A stretch of DNA of 64,000 nt from Halomonas sp. 'Soap Lake #6' (GTDB lineage Bacteria > Pseudomonadota > Gammaproteobacteria > Pseudomonadales > Halomonadaceae), in NCBI RefSeq assembly GCF_003031405.1, contig NZ_CP020469.1:2666001-2730000 (forward strand), read 5' to 3'. Shown piece by piece: positions 25,222 through 34,279 of this stretch. Position 1 is the stretch's first letter. Every line of letters begins with the position of its first letter. The notes beneath the pieces were generated by a model that had not been told where the DNA came from, made no database searches, and was given only the letters and a program-made list of their open reading frames with translations. A program made the translations under genes and the position numbers.

Positions 25222-26144
25222 GGCAACAATGCGTTCTCGATGTCATCCAAAATGGCTTGGGCAGCAAGCGGACCGTTGGCGCTGCTCCACAGTTGGCCAT
25301 TCACCGGCACTACCCGCTCGCTTTGCACCACATTAAGTCGGGTAAAAGCGGCGCTTTGCTTAGCGGCATCCAGTGCCGCCTGACCGTCAGCATTTAGGGT
25401 CGCCAGGAACAACCAGTCACCGTCTACCTGAGAAAGATTTTCCAAACTAAGCACGTCACTGTGAGGACTGTCTTCTTTTATCAAACCCGCATCTTGCACA
25501 TCAAGTCCCACTTTGGCCATCAAGCCGGTCGCGATTAGTTCTTTTGATATCACCATAGGACCAGAAGGCATCCAACGTGCTAAGAAGGCACTTCCCCCCG
25601 CATTTGCTTCGGAGATAGCATTGGCAAGCTCAGTGGTACGCTGGTCTACCGCAGCGATGGCCTCTTCAATGGCCTCTTCACGGTTAAGTGCTTGACCGTA
25701 CAGGCGCGCTTCGGCTTTCCAGTTATCCGCTGCCAGCCGCTGTGTATGGGGCACCACAGTGGGTGCAATACGGGAAAGCAACTGATACTGCTCTTCAGGA
25801 AGCTGGGCGGCAGCCAAAATTAAGTCTGGCTGCTGGGAGAGTACAGCTTCGATATTGATTTCACGCACAACGCCAACAATTGCTGGACGCTCATCATTCA
25901 GATAAGCCTCTATATATTCAGCGACGTTATCTCCACCGCGGGTGGTGACAGCGCCCACCGGGATAACGCCAGCCGCTAAGGCAGCATCCAACGCACCTTC
26001 ATACAGCGTCACGACACGCTCGGGGGCGTCACTTACGTCAATTTCACCATAGGCGGTATCCAGGGTGCGTGCTTGAGCCGCGCCAGCTAGTAAACCGCTT
26101 ACCACGATCCCCACCAACCCATTGCGAAGTGACGTATAACGCAT
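25218..26144 (-). CDS. Periplasmic iron-siderophore binding protein (FecB/FepB type)
   Basis: 308 residues with a signal peptide (LVGIVVSGLLAGAAQA, cut before RTLDTAYG). The mature part shows the class III binding-protein pattern: TLYEGALDAALAAGVIPVGAV, then EAVLSQQPDLILAAAQ and a long central helix. It captures the ferric chelate after passage through the TonB-dependent receptor and hands it to the two permeases. It is first in its operon, divergent from the receptor gene, with Fur-box-like sequences between them. Confidence 0.87.
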   Translation of the reverse strand: MRYTSLRNGLVGIVVSGLLAGAAQARTLDTAYGEIDVSDAPERVVTLYEGALDAALAAGVIPVGAVTTRGGDNVAEYIEAYLNDERPAIVGVVREINIEAVLSQQPDLILAAAQLPEEQYQLLSRIAPTVVPHTQRLAADNWKAEARLYGQALNREEAIEEAIAAVDQRTTELANAISEANAGGSAFLARWMPSGPMVISKELIATGLMAKVGLDVQDAGLIKEDSPHSDVLSLENLSQVDGDWLFLATLNADGQAALDAAKQSAAFTRLNVVQSERVVPVNGQLWSSANGPLAAQAILDDIENALLP

Positions 26145-26173
26145 AAGTGACTCTCCTATTTATCTGTGGTGAC

Positions 26174-26192
26174 GATAATAACGATTCTCAAC
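26174..26192 (-). promoter_or_regulatory. Fur-box-like site upstream of the binding-protein gene
   Basis: GATAATAACGATTCTCAAC matches 12 of 19 positions of the consensus GATAATGATAATCATTATC. It lies 30 bases before the binding-protein start, where Fur would block the importer operon when iron is plentiful. A moderate match only. Confidence 0.5.
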
Positions 26193-26411
26193 ATCACTTG
26201 CACCAACATTACTGCGAATTCCTTGTTCCACTCTGCGCAACACCCTTTTCAATACACACCCTGCTAACTCGGTCATCTTATCCACTTATTCTTGCAGGAG
26301 ACTTCCTGTTTCCAGCCTAAGTCCAGCCTGAGTTGCCAATCACGCAACGCATTGTTCCATGATATTCGCTCGCGCATGGGAACTTTTCTTTTTAGAATCC
26401 TCGCCTCATTT

Positions 26412-26430
26412 GATAATCAATATCATTAGC
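26412..26430 (+). promoter_or_regulatory. Fur box of the TonB-dependent receptor gene
   Basis: GATAATCAATATCATTAGC matches 15 of 19 consensus positions and lies 24 bases before the receptor start. This is a strong sign of iron repression. Confidence 0.75.
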
Positions 26431-26454
26431 AGTGAATATCAGCAGGGGAACGCT

Positions 26455-28677
26455 ATGCCACGCTTTACTCGCACCGCCTTAGCCAGCGCTATTGCTCTTG
26501 GCGTTGCCGCCACCACGGTCAATGCCCAAGAAGCGACGCAACAGAACAGCACTACGCTCAACAACATGGTTGTTACCGCTGCTGGCTATGAGCAAACGCT
26601 GAACAATGCTCCAGCCAGCATCTCAGTGGTGACGCGTGAAGAGCTTGAGCAGAAGCAGTTTTCTAACATTGCCGAGGCCATTGCCAATGTTCCAGGTGTT
26701 GATGTACGCTCTGGTACCGGCAAAACCGGTGGCCTGAACATATCAATTCGCGGCATGCCAAGCGCCTATACACTTATTTTGATCGACGGTCGTCGTCAGA
26801 ATACCTCTGGTAGCGTGACTCCCAATGGTTTTGGCGAAACCTCTACCGGCTTTATGCCACCGCTTTCCGCCATTGAGCGGATTGAGGTTATTCGTGGGCC
26901 GATGTCGACACTTTACGGCTCTGACGCTATGGGTGGTGTTATTAACATCATTACTCGTCGCGTGGGTGAAGACTGGGTAGGCTCTGTTTCTGTTGAAAAC
27001 AAATTCCAGCAAGATCGCGACGCGGGTAACAGCTCGACGATCAACTTATACACTTCCGGACCTTTAGTAGAAGACAGGGTTGGCCTACAGCTACGCGGCC
27101 GCCTGTTTGACCGCGACGGCTCTGAGCGCATGATTGAGAATGGCTCTGGCCGCGACCCCCGCCCTTCTGATGGGCGTATTTACTCTATCGGCGGACGCTT
27201 AAACGTAACGCCGGACGACACCAATGAATTCTGGCTGGATGCTGAACGCTCGCGCCAAGTCTATAACAATGATGACTGCCGCCTGGGTAGTTTGGATGGA
27301 CGGACACGAGACTGCTCAGAAGAATCACCAGGCAGTGCTTGGGGCTATGAAGATGAGCTCCGCTTTAACCGCGACCAGATCGCTGTAGGACACACTGGCC
27401 GCTATGCCGCTGGCACCTGGGAAAGCAGCGTTACCCGCAATACTACCGAAACTCTGGGCCGTACCCTACCAGCGGGAAGCGCTCCTGAGTACGGCTATGA
27501 TGCACTGGGTGGCGAAGCGCGACTGCTTGAGAACCGCGACATCGTCGTTGATAGCAAATTTGTTGCTCCCCTGGGTGATCACATGGTCACCGTTGGCGGC
27601 CAATACATTGATGCCAAATTAGAAGATGGTGCAGCTGGTAACCAGGCTTTTGAACAGACCAGCTGGGCTGTGTTTGCAGAAGATGAATGGTTGCTGCGCG
27701 ATGACTTAGCGTTCACCTTTGGCGGACGCTATGAGCATCATGACGCTTTTGGTGGCCATTTCAGCCCGCGCGGCTATTTAGTCTGGAACACTACCCCCAA
27801 CTGGACGTTGAAAGGTGGCGTGAGCCGTGGCTATAAGACACCTTCGCTTAATGACCTGCATGACGGCGTAACCGGATTCACTTCACAAGGTCGTACAGTC
27901 ACCATTGGCTCGCCGAATCTTGAACCGGAAAAGAGCACCAACTATGAAATCGGTGCTATTTACGATAATCAAGACGGTTTTGCTGCGGGTGCCACCGTGT
28001 TCTACAACAGCTTTACTGATCGTATTGCCAGCGGCACTGCTATACCCAACTGTCAATTTATCGACAGCAACGGTAATACGCCCAATGCTGGGCTTGGCAA
28101 CTGCATCAACATCGGCAACTTTACTGCTCAGGAAAACTTCGGCCAACAAATCAATATTGATAAAGCCGAAACCCGTGGCGTAGAGCTAAACGCTAGCTAT
28201 CAAATCGCGCCAGCGTGGCATATCAGCGGCGGTTACACGTTCACCGACTCCGAAGTTACTACCGGTGTAAATGAAGGCCAATTGCTGACTAACACCCCGA
28301 AACATAAGCTAACTGCTGACCTCACTTGGGCAGTCACCGACCGCTGGAGCACCACCCTGGAAGGTGAATACTACTCCTCCCGTGAGCGTATCACTGGTAC
28401 CCCCAGTGGTGAGTCCGCTTCTTTGGTTAATCAGCTCGGTAACAAACTAGATGGTTACGCGCTGTTTAGCCTACGCAACTCTTACCGCTTCAGTGACAAC
28501 GTGCGCTTGACGGGTACTATCTACAACCTGTTTGATAAAGACTTCACTGGCTCAGATACCTTTGAGCATAATGGTGAAACCTTGCGCGCTTATAACTTCA
28601 CTCAAACTGGCCGTTCTACTGAAGGCGTTGCACTCGACGGCCGCAGTTTCTGGATCTCTGCTACCTACGATTTCTAG
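26455..28677 (+). CDS. TonB-dependent ferric-siderophore receptor (FepA/CirA type)
   Basis: 740 residues from ATG 26455, chosen because GCAGGGGA precedes it and a signal peptide follows (ALASAIALGVAATTVNAQE). A TonB-box-like stretch NNMVVTA comes next, then the plug domain (about 45-165) with NVPGVDVRSG, SIRGMPSAYTLILIDGRRQ and IERIEVIRGPMSTLYGSDAMGGVINIITRR. A 22-strand outer-membrane barrel ends in the aromatic SFWISATYDF. It takes up a ferric chelate with TonB energy. The plug is closest to FepA/CirA catecholate receptors. It is divergent from the matching ABC importer and Fur-boxed. Confidence 0.9.
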   Translation: MPRFTRTALASAIALGVAATTVNAQEATQQNSTTLNNMVVTAAGYEQTLNNAPASISVVTREELEQKQFSNIAEAIANVPGVDVRSGTGKTGGLNISIRGMPSAYTLILIDGRRQNTSGSVTPNGFGETSTGFMPPLSAIERIEVIRGPMSTLYGSDAMGGVINIITRRVGEDWVGSVSVENKFQQDRDAGNSSTINLYTSGPLVEDRVGLQLRGRLFDRDGSERMIENGSGRDPRPSDGRIYSIGGRLNVTPDDTNEFWLDAERSRQVYNNDDCRLGSLDGRTRDCSEESPGSAWGYEDELRFNRDQIAVGHTGRYAAGTWESSVTRNTTETLGRTLPAGSAPEYGYDALGGEARLLENRDIVVDSKFVAPLGDHMVTVGGQYIDAKLEDGAAGNQAFEQTSWAVFAEDEWLLRDDLAFTFGGRYEHHDAFGGHFSPRGYLVWNTTPNWTLKGGVSRGYKTPSLNDLHDGVTGFTSQGRTVTIGSPNLEPEKSTNYEIGAIYDNQDGFAAGATVFYNSFTDRIASGTAIPNCQFIDSNGNTPNAGLGNCINIGNFTAQENFGQQINIDKAETRGVELNASYQIAPAWHISGGYTFTDSEVTTGVNEGQLLTNTPKHKLTADLTWAVTDRWSTTLEGEYYSSRERITGTPSGESASLVNQLGNKLDGYALFSLRNSYRFSDNVRLTGTIYNLFDKDFTGSDTFEHNGETLRAYNFTQTGRSTEGVALDGRSFWISATYDF

Positions 28678-28715
28678 TTGGTTCTAGCTCGCTACTGTTT
28701 CAATTCGAACCTTCT

Positions 28716-28743
28716 GCCCCGGTCACGTACCGGGGCTTTTTTT
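28716..28743 (+). terminator. Intrinsic terminator after the first TonB receptor
   Basis: GCCCCGGT pairs with ACCGGGGC around CACGT, followed by seven T. It begins 39 bases after the receptor stop. Confidence 0.9.
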
Positions 28744-28764
28744 GTGCACCCGGCACGGGCGCAC

Positions 28765-28792
28765 AAAAAAACGGCTATCAATGGATAGCCGC
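28765..28792 (-). terminator. Intrinsic terminator of the second TonB receptor
   Basis: On the minus strand GCGGCTATC pairs with GATAGCCG around CATT and is followed by seven T (the A run 28765-28771 on the plus strand). It lies about 120 bases past the receptor stop. Confidence 0.85.
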
Positions 28793-28822
28793 TGTTCTTC
28801 TATTCTGATGCTTCTATGCTAA

Positions 28823-28850
28823 TACTGTTGTTCTGATACTGTTGTTCTGA
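28823..28850. repeat. 14-bp tandem repeat, two copies
   Basis: TACTGTTGTTCTGA occurs twice in direct succession between the two receptor genes. Related fragments (TTCTGATG) flank it. Confidence 0.85.
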
Positions 28851-28909
28851 TGTTTTGCTTTAGAGATTTACTTTAGTGGCTTGAAGGTAGTGACCTATAA
28901 GGCATTGAC

Positions 28910-30856
28910 TTAGAAGGAAACGTTTAAGCCCAGCCAGACACGCCGACCATCTTCTACATAGCCATACTCATCGTAAGTGATCTCTTCATCAAACAGATTA
29001 TAAATACCGACATTAACAGTAGCGCTAGGTGTCACACGATAGCCAATCCCCGCATCCACGAACGTATAGGATGGTGCCACAATATTGCTTGAGGAACGTC
29101 CCCCGGTGGGCTGGCTCTCTTTGCCACGATATGAAACTCTTGTCCACTGAGTAAGCTCAGGTGTCACTTGCCAATCCAACGTGGTAGATAGCTGATGACG
29201 AGGCAACTTGGTGAGGGGCTGCCCTGCGTATTCACCGCTTTTCTGCTCGGAATCCGTGTATGTATAACTACTTCTCAAAGAAACATTATCCATTAACTCC
29301 GCGGCCAAGCTCATTTCTACACCTTGAGTAACCGCTTCGTCCACATTGCGATAAGTGGTCGGATCGCTCCCAAACTGGTTAGGCCCAGCACTACAGATGT
29401 CGATGGGGCAGGAAACACGCGTAATCTTGTCTTCAAAATCATTATGGAAGACAGTAAAACTACCACTAACTCCCTGACCGCTGTCATATAGAATACCGAG
29501 CTCTTTGTTCAGCGAGGTTTCCGGTTTAAGGCCTGGATTTCCGTAAATATTACCACCTCGACTAACAGCTCCCCAGTCAGGGGACGTTTCGCGCAGTGTT
29601 GGAGCACGATAGCCTGTTGAAACACCTCCCTTTATGGTCCAAGTAGGCGAGAGATTCCACACGCTATACAAGCGAGGACTAACATGGCTGCCGTAATCAT
29701 CAGACTCATCAACCCGCACACCACCAGTAAGAGACCAAGTATCGGTTAGGTACCACTCGTCTTCTAAGAAAACTGCCCAACTGGAATTGTCGAGATTAGT
29801 GACATCAGCAGAGATGCTATTAGTTGTCGTATCTTCCAATGACTCATCTTCGTAGCTGGCACCTATTGTTACCATGTGCATACCCAGCGGCATTACCAGG
29901 CTGGTTTTAGCGATGGTATTGGTGATTGTAATATCCCGGGCCACGTTTTTAGTACTTTCACGCTGTACAAAAGTTTCGGTCGTACCAATATCAAACCTAC
30001 CGCTATGTGTTAGCGCCAGATGACGACTATTGTGCTTACTGTTACTTTCAGCATCGGTGACTTCTACTGATCGTCCCGGTGTAGAGCTGCGCTCTTGATC
30101 GGTATATCCCGCTTCTAGGGAGATATCATGCTGCTGACTTGGCGCCCAAGTTAAGCGACCGGTTAAGCTTTGTAATGACTTATCATTATAACCACTGACA
30201 ATATCATCTTCGTCACGTTGAGAGGTACGACCGTAAAGCTGCAGCCCCAGTTGGTCACTTACCAGTGGACCACTAAGATAGAAGTTGGCATCTCGGCTAT
30301 CGCCGGAACTGCTTCTTTCCTGGATCACAGTATCCAGCTGTAAATTCCCGCTCCACTCATCAGCAACTCGCCGCGTAATGATGTTAATAACGCCGCCAAT
30401 GGCATCGGAGCCATATAGCGTTGCCATTGGGCCACGTACAACTTCGATACGGTCAATAGCTTGAAGCGGTGGCAACCAATCTTGCTCGAACCCGGCACTG
30501 CCATTAGGGCGAGAATCCCTAGAGCTACGGGGACGGCCATCCACAAGAATCAACGTGTACTGTGCTGGCATGCCACGTAGCGAGATATCATACCCATTAT
30601 CGCCGCCTCCACCACCAGTCACGATAACGCCCGGCATATCGCGCAGTGCATCGGTAACGTCACGGTAATAACCTTTTTCGAGCTGCTCACGCGTGGCAAC
30701 ACTAATAGAGGCGGGCGCATTAGTAATTTGCTGTTCAAAGCCTGAGGCAGTAACCACCATATCGTCTAAACGAGGCGATTCTTGCGCCCACACCCCACCA
30801 CTGGCCAGCGTAGAAACGACGCTTGCCAGCAGCTTGCGACGAAAACATAAAGACAT
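28910..30856 (-). CDS. TonB-dependent siderophore receptor, second
   Basis: 648 residues with a signal peptide (LLASVVSTLASGGVWAQE), a DDMVVTASGFEQ TonB-box-like start and a plug with DMPGVIVTGGGG, SLRGMPAQYTLILVDGRPR and IEVVRGPMATLYGSDAIGGVINIITRR. The barrel ends with VWLGLNVSF. It is shorter than the first receptor but shares the same CirA/FepA-like plug. A Fur-box-like site lies upstream and a LysR regulator is divergent. It probably takes up a different ferric chelate and may also use the ABC importer at 22-26 kb. A Cys pair in the barrel (CPIDIC) may form a loop disulfide. Confidence 0.88.
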   Translation of the reverse strand: MSLCFRRKLLASVVSTLASGGVWAQESPRLDDMVVTASGFEQQITNAPASISVATREQLEKGYYRDVTDALRDMPGVIVTGGGGGDNGYDISLRGMPAQYTLILVDGRPRSSRDSRPNGSAGFEQDWLPPLQAIDRIEVVRGPMATLYGSDAIGGVINIITRRVADEWSGNLQLDTVIQERSSSGDSRDANFYLSGPLVSDQLGLQLYGRTSQRDEDDIVSGYNDKSLQSLTGRLTWAPSQQHDISLEAGYTDQERSSTPGRSVEVTDAESNSKHNSRHLALTHSGRFDIGTTETFVQRESTKNVARDITITNTIAKTSLVMPLGMHMVTIGASYEDESLEDTTTNSISADVTNLDNSSWAVFLEDEWYLTDTWSLTGGVRVDESDDYGSHVSPRLYSVWNLSPTWTIKGGVSTGYRAPTLRETSPDWGAVSRGGNIYGNPGLKPETSLNKELGILYDSGQGVSGSFTVFHNDFEDKITRVSCPIDICSAGPNQFGSDPTTYRNVDEAVTQGVEMSLAAELMDNVSLRSSYTYTDSEQKSGEYAGQPLTKLPRHQLSTTLDWQVTPELTQWTRVSYRGKESQPTGGRSSSNIVAPSYTFVDAGIGYRVTPSATVNVGIYNLFDEEITYDEYGYVEDGRRVWLGLNVSF

Positions 30857-30974
30857 AAACGTGTTCCTTGGGAGTAACGATAAAATCGCACAAACAAATA
30901 CGAACTATTAACATTTATATTTTTGCACACCCTCTTCGTAAAGAGGTGAGACGCTACGTTCAAGCAAACGGAAC

Positions 30975-30993
30975 ACAAATGTTTATTATTTTC
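30975..30993 (-). promoter_or_regulatory. Fur-box-like site of the second receptor
   Basis: On the minus strand GAAAATAATAAACATTTGT matches about 13 of 19 Fur-box positions. It lies about 120 bases ahead of the receptor start and about 60 before the divergent LysR gene, so it could serve both. Confidence 0.45.
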
Positions 30994-31049
30994 ATTCACG
31001 CGGATTGCTGGCACAATAAGCCGATTATGTTTGCCCAATGGGCCTAGCC

Positions 31050-31970
31050 ATGTATGACTTTGATGAACTTGCTGCCTTTGCAGATGTTATGGAAACTGGC
31101 AGCCTAACGCGCAGTGCACAGAAATTAGGGCTGGCTAAATCGACTCTCAGTCGCCGTATTAGTCAGTTAGAAGCAAGGCTGAACCAGCCGTTACTAAGGC
31201 GCCAAGCAAACCGCTTAATTCCTACCGAAGCGGGGCAGTTATTTCACACCTACTGTAATGAGCTGTTAGCAATGGCGGCGCACAGCCGCGAGGCATTGTC
31301 TGAACTCAGCGAGGAGATCAGTGGCAAAATTACCCTCGAAGTACACGGGGCGCTTGCGCGATGGATCGCCAACGTGGTTGATGCATTTTTAAAACGTCAC
31401 CCCAAGCTAGAGCTAACACTACATACCCGTGAAGCACCGCCTACTAAAATGCACAGTAACAGTGTGCATATATGGCTGGGTGCCACCAATGAATGCGGGC
31501 TGAATCAGGAACGGCTAGGAAGCTTATCCCATGGCCTTTACGCCAGCCCTACCTACCTTGCTAACACGGGCTATCCTGAGCATCCAAGGCAGCTGGAGTC
31601 CCATGACTGGGTTGATTTAATGGATAGCGCCTCCAATGGTTTACTGCTACGCCACAGTAATTACGATACGCATATGTTTAACCCCCCTCGCTCGCGGCTG
31701 AAGGTCGACTTAATCGAGCTACACTTAAATGCAATTGCCTGTGGTCAAGGGATTGGGCTTTTACCCCATTGGCTGGTTGAACGGCGCGAGCAGTACCACC
31801 CCGGCGAACTCACAAACTGCTTGCCCGGCTGGGAACCTACCCCCTTGCCGATAACGATGCTTTACGCTTATGGCCACCACTCACGTCGCGTCAACGCGCT
31901 TTTGGATTTTATACGTAAGCAAGCCCCCGCCGTTTGGCAAACCAATCAAGCATTGGTTAATGCCGATTGA
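31050..31970 (+). CDS. LysR-family transcriptional regulator
   Basis: 306 residues from ATG 31050 (MYDFDELAAFADV). The N-terminal winged helix is typical: LTRSAQKLGLAKSTLSRRISQLEARLNQPLLRR. It is followed by a substrate-binding domain. It is divergent from the TonB receptor at 28910 and 69 bases upstream of the AEC transporter on the same strand, so either neighbour could be its target. Inducer unknown. An ATG in frame at 31038 is also possible. Confidence 0.85.
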   Translation: MYDFDELAAFADVMETGSLTRSAQKLGLAKSTLSRRISQLEARLNQPLLRRQANRLIPTEAGQLFHTYCNELLAMAAHSREALSELSEEISGKITLEVHGALARWIANVVDAFLKRHPKLELTLHTREAPPTKMHSNSVHIWLGATNECGLNQERLGSLSHGLYASPTYLANTGYPEHPRQLESHDWVDLMDSASNGLLLRHSNYDTHMFNPPRSRLKVDLIELHLNAIACGQGIGLLPHWLVERREQYHPGELTNCLPGWEPTPLPITMLYAYGHHSRRVNALLDFIRKQAPAVWQTNQALVNAD

Positions 31971-31987
31971 TGCCATCACCTTGCCAG

Positions 31988-32020
31988 TTAGCGGCCTAAT
32001 TAACGACAATAGGCCGCTAA
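31988..32020. terminator. Hairpin between the LysR and AEC genes
   Basis: TTAGCGGCCTA pairs perfectly with TAGGCCGCTAA across an 11-base loop. No T run follows, so it may terminate weakly or stabilise the LysR mRNA end. Confidence 0.5.
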
Positions 32021-32039
32021 TCATCGTCAAGGAACGTTA

Positions 32040-32915
32040 ATGCTCGCCGAACTGTTTGCCGTAATGGCCCCTGTTCTTGCCGGCGCGGGGCTAGGTTTTT
32101 GGTGGATCCGTCTGGGGCACCCCTACCCTGTCGACTTCATTACCCGCTTAGTATTTAACATTGGTACGCCCGCGCTAGTACTTGCATCTCTTGCAGGTGC
32201 CGAGATTGATGCCAGTACCTTTGGCCGTACGATGCTAGCCACCTCTCTGGTAATACTCACCATGGGGGCAGCCACTTTTGTCGTCGCCAAGCTGCTGCGT
32301 CGTGACTGGCGGGTCCTACTCGCCCCAATGATGTATCCCAATACCGGCAACATGGGGCTACCTGTCGTACTTTATGCTTTCGGGAGCGCAGGGTTTGCGT
32401 ACGGCATTACTGTTATGGTGACGGTATCACTATTTCAGTTCACGCTGGGTGCCGTGCTGAATAGCGATGGCAATCCCATTAAATCGTTACTAAAAACACC
32501 TACGGTTTATGCCATCCTCATCTCTATGGCACTGCTGCTTACTGACACATCCCTACCTCCATGGTTAGCCAATACCGTGGACCTGATGTCAGGCTTTACG
32601 GTTCCTCTTATGCTAATCACCCTGGGTGTTTCCTTAGCCAGCATTCAGGTAAAAAGCTTACGCTCTGGAATAGGCTTTAGCTTGGTACGAGTCCCTCTTG
32701 CCGCTGCAGCAGCGTGGCTAATCGCCGGTTGGGTGGGGCTCCCCCCTCTGGCACAAAGCATTTTAGTGTTGCAAATGTGCATGCCTGTGGCGGTATTTAA
32801 TTACTTATTCGCGCAACGTGCACAGCGTGAACCAGAGTATGTCGCCAGCCTCGTTTTCTGCTCCACACTGCTCGCTCTGCTCTATCTCCCGGTGCTGTTA
32901 GCCCTTCTCATGTAG
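32040..32915 (+). CDS. AEC-family transporter
   Basis: 291 residues with about ten membrane helices in two halves, related to auxin-efflux-carrier-type permeases (N-terminal LAELFAVMAPVLAGAGLGFWWIR, central MYPNTGNMGLPVVLYAFG). Bacterial AEC proteins carry organic acids such as malate or malonate. The central NTGNMGLP motif marks the crossover of the fold. It follows a LysR gene on the same strand. Substrate is not predictable here. Confidence 0.82.
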   Translation: MLAELFAVMAPVLAGAGLGFWWIRLGHPYPVDFITRLVFNIGTPALVLASLAGAEIDASTFGRTMLATSLVILTMGAATFVVAKLLRRDWRVLLAPMMYPNTGNMGLPVVLYAFGSAGFAYGITVMVTVSLFQFTLGAVLNSDGNPIKSLLKTPTVYAILISMALLLTDTSLPPWLANTVDLMSGFTVPLMLITLGVSLASIQVKSLRSGIGFSLVRVPLAAAAAWLIAGWVGLPPLAQSILVLQMCMPVAVFNYLFAQRAQREPEYVASLVFCSTLLALLYLPVLLALLM

Positions 32916-33005
32916 CATTCAACGGAACCCCTCTCTCTTAAGACAGTCACTGCTAGACTAATAACACTCGTTATATCGGCTATGACCACCTTAGGAGAAC
33001 AAGCC

Positions 33006-34172
33006 ATGTACGCCTCAAAGAAAACATGTCCTCAAACTTACTGTTATAAACAGGCTTTGAGCGGACTGTTATTAATAGGCGCCATGGGCACGGTACATGC
33101 AGATGCCACTCCGCAAATAATCGAGACTGAGCACCTGACACTCTCTATAGAGAGTGTCGCGACAGGCTTTCAAAACCCATGGGCAGTCGCCTTCCTGCCT
33201 GATGGCCGCTACTTGGTTAGTGAGCGTAGGGGCAATCTCAACCTTGTAGAGCCTGAGAGCGGCCAGTCAAAGGCGCTTGATGGACTTCCCTCCGTTAACC
33301 ATCACGGTCAGGGTGGATTGCTTGACGTTGTTCTTCATCCCTCGTTTGGCGATGGAGACAATGACTGGGTTTACTTTACCTGGAGCAAGCCCGAAGGCAG
33401 CAACAGCCGCTCAGCGTTATCGCGAGCAAAGTGGCAAGGCGATACCTTGGGAGAGATAGAGCACCTTTTTGAGCAAGACCGCGCCTCTTCCCCAGGCCGG
33501 CACTATGGTTCACGCCTAGCGTGGTTAGACGACGGTACTCTACTGATGAGCATTGGCGATCGCGGGGTTGATCCATCACGCGCTCAGACCAGTGATGACC
33601 ATGCCGGCTCTACGCTGCGTCTCACTGCAACAGGTGGTGTACCCGACGATAACCCTTTTGTCGATGACGACAACACTCTGGATGAGATTTACACTCTTGG
33701 TAATCGCAATATCCAAGGCATGACGGTATTGAGCAATGGGCAAGCCTGGGCCTCCGAACACGGCCCCCGCACCGGTGATGAACTCAACCATTTAGAGCCA
33801 AGCAATAACTATGGTTGGCCAGAGGTTAGTCAAGGCAATGACTACGCCACAAACCAACCTATAGGAGTGGAGTCTCTACCCGGCATGGCCGATCCGGTTT
33901 ATCTATTTGAAGGCCGCTTTGCTCCCTCCGGTTTAGCAGAGGTGACTAGTGATGCCTTCTCTGGCTGGCACGGCAATTTATTAGCGGGTGGATTAGCCAG
34001 CGAAACACTGCTACGGGTAGTGCTAGACAATGACCAAGTGGTTGATGAAGAGGTTATCTTAAAGGGCCAGCTAGGCAGAATCCGCGATGTACGCCAAGGA
34101 CCAGATGATGCCATTTACGTGCTAACCGATAGCACTCAAGGTGGCCTCTACCGCCTAAAAGTGGCTCACTGA
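33006..34172 (+). CDS. PQQ-dependent sugar dehydrogenase-like (YliI/Asd type)
   Basis: 388 residues from ATG 33006 behind TTAGGAGA; the signal peptide region ends LIGAMGTVHADA. The mature protein shows the six-bladed propeller motifs of soluble aldose dehydrogenases: NPWAVAFLPDGRYLVSERRGNL, HHGQGGLLDVVLHPSFGDGDNDWVYFTW, GSRLAWLDDGTLLMSIGDRG and HGPRTGDELNHLEPSNNYGWP. It oxidises aldose sugars in the periplasm using PQQ. No PQQ synthesis genes are in the window. Confidence 0.87.
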   Translation: MYASKKTCPQTYCYKQALSGLLLIGAMGTVHADATPQIIETEHLTLSIESVATGFQNPWAVAFLPDGRYLVSERRGNLNLVEPESGQSKALDGLPSVNHHGQGGLLDVVLHPSFGDGDNDWVYFTWSKPEGSNSRSALSRAKWQGDTLGEIEHLFEQDRASSPGRHYGSRLAWLDDGTLLMSIGDRGVDPSRAQTSDDHAGSTLRLTATGGVPDDNPFVDDDNTLDEIYTLGNRNIQGMTVLSNGQAWASEHGPRTGDELNHLEPSNNYGWPEVSQGNDYATNQPIGVESLPGMADPVYLFEGRFAPSGLAEVTSDAFSGWHGNLLAGGLASETLLRVVLDNDQVVDEEVILKGQLGRIRDVRQGPDDAIYVLTDSTQGGLYRLKVAH

Positions 34173-34279
34173 GTCACTTTTGCAGCAAAAATGCTATCGC
34201 CCCAGTTATCGCCCAGCTTAAAAATTCATTCATACAGGCTCTTCGCTGACGAACGGCTAATGACTATCACGGATTCCCG

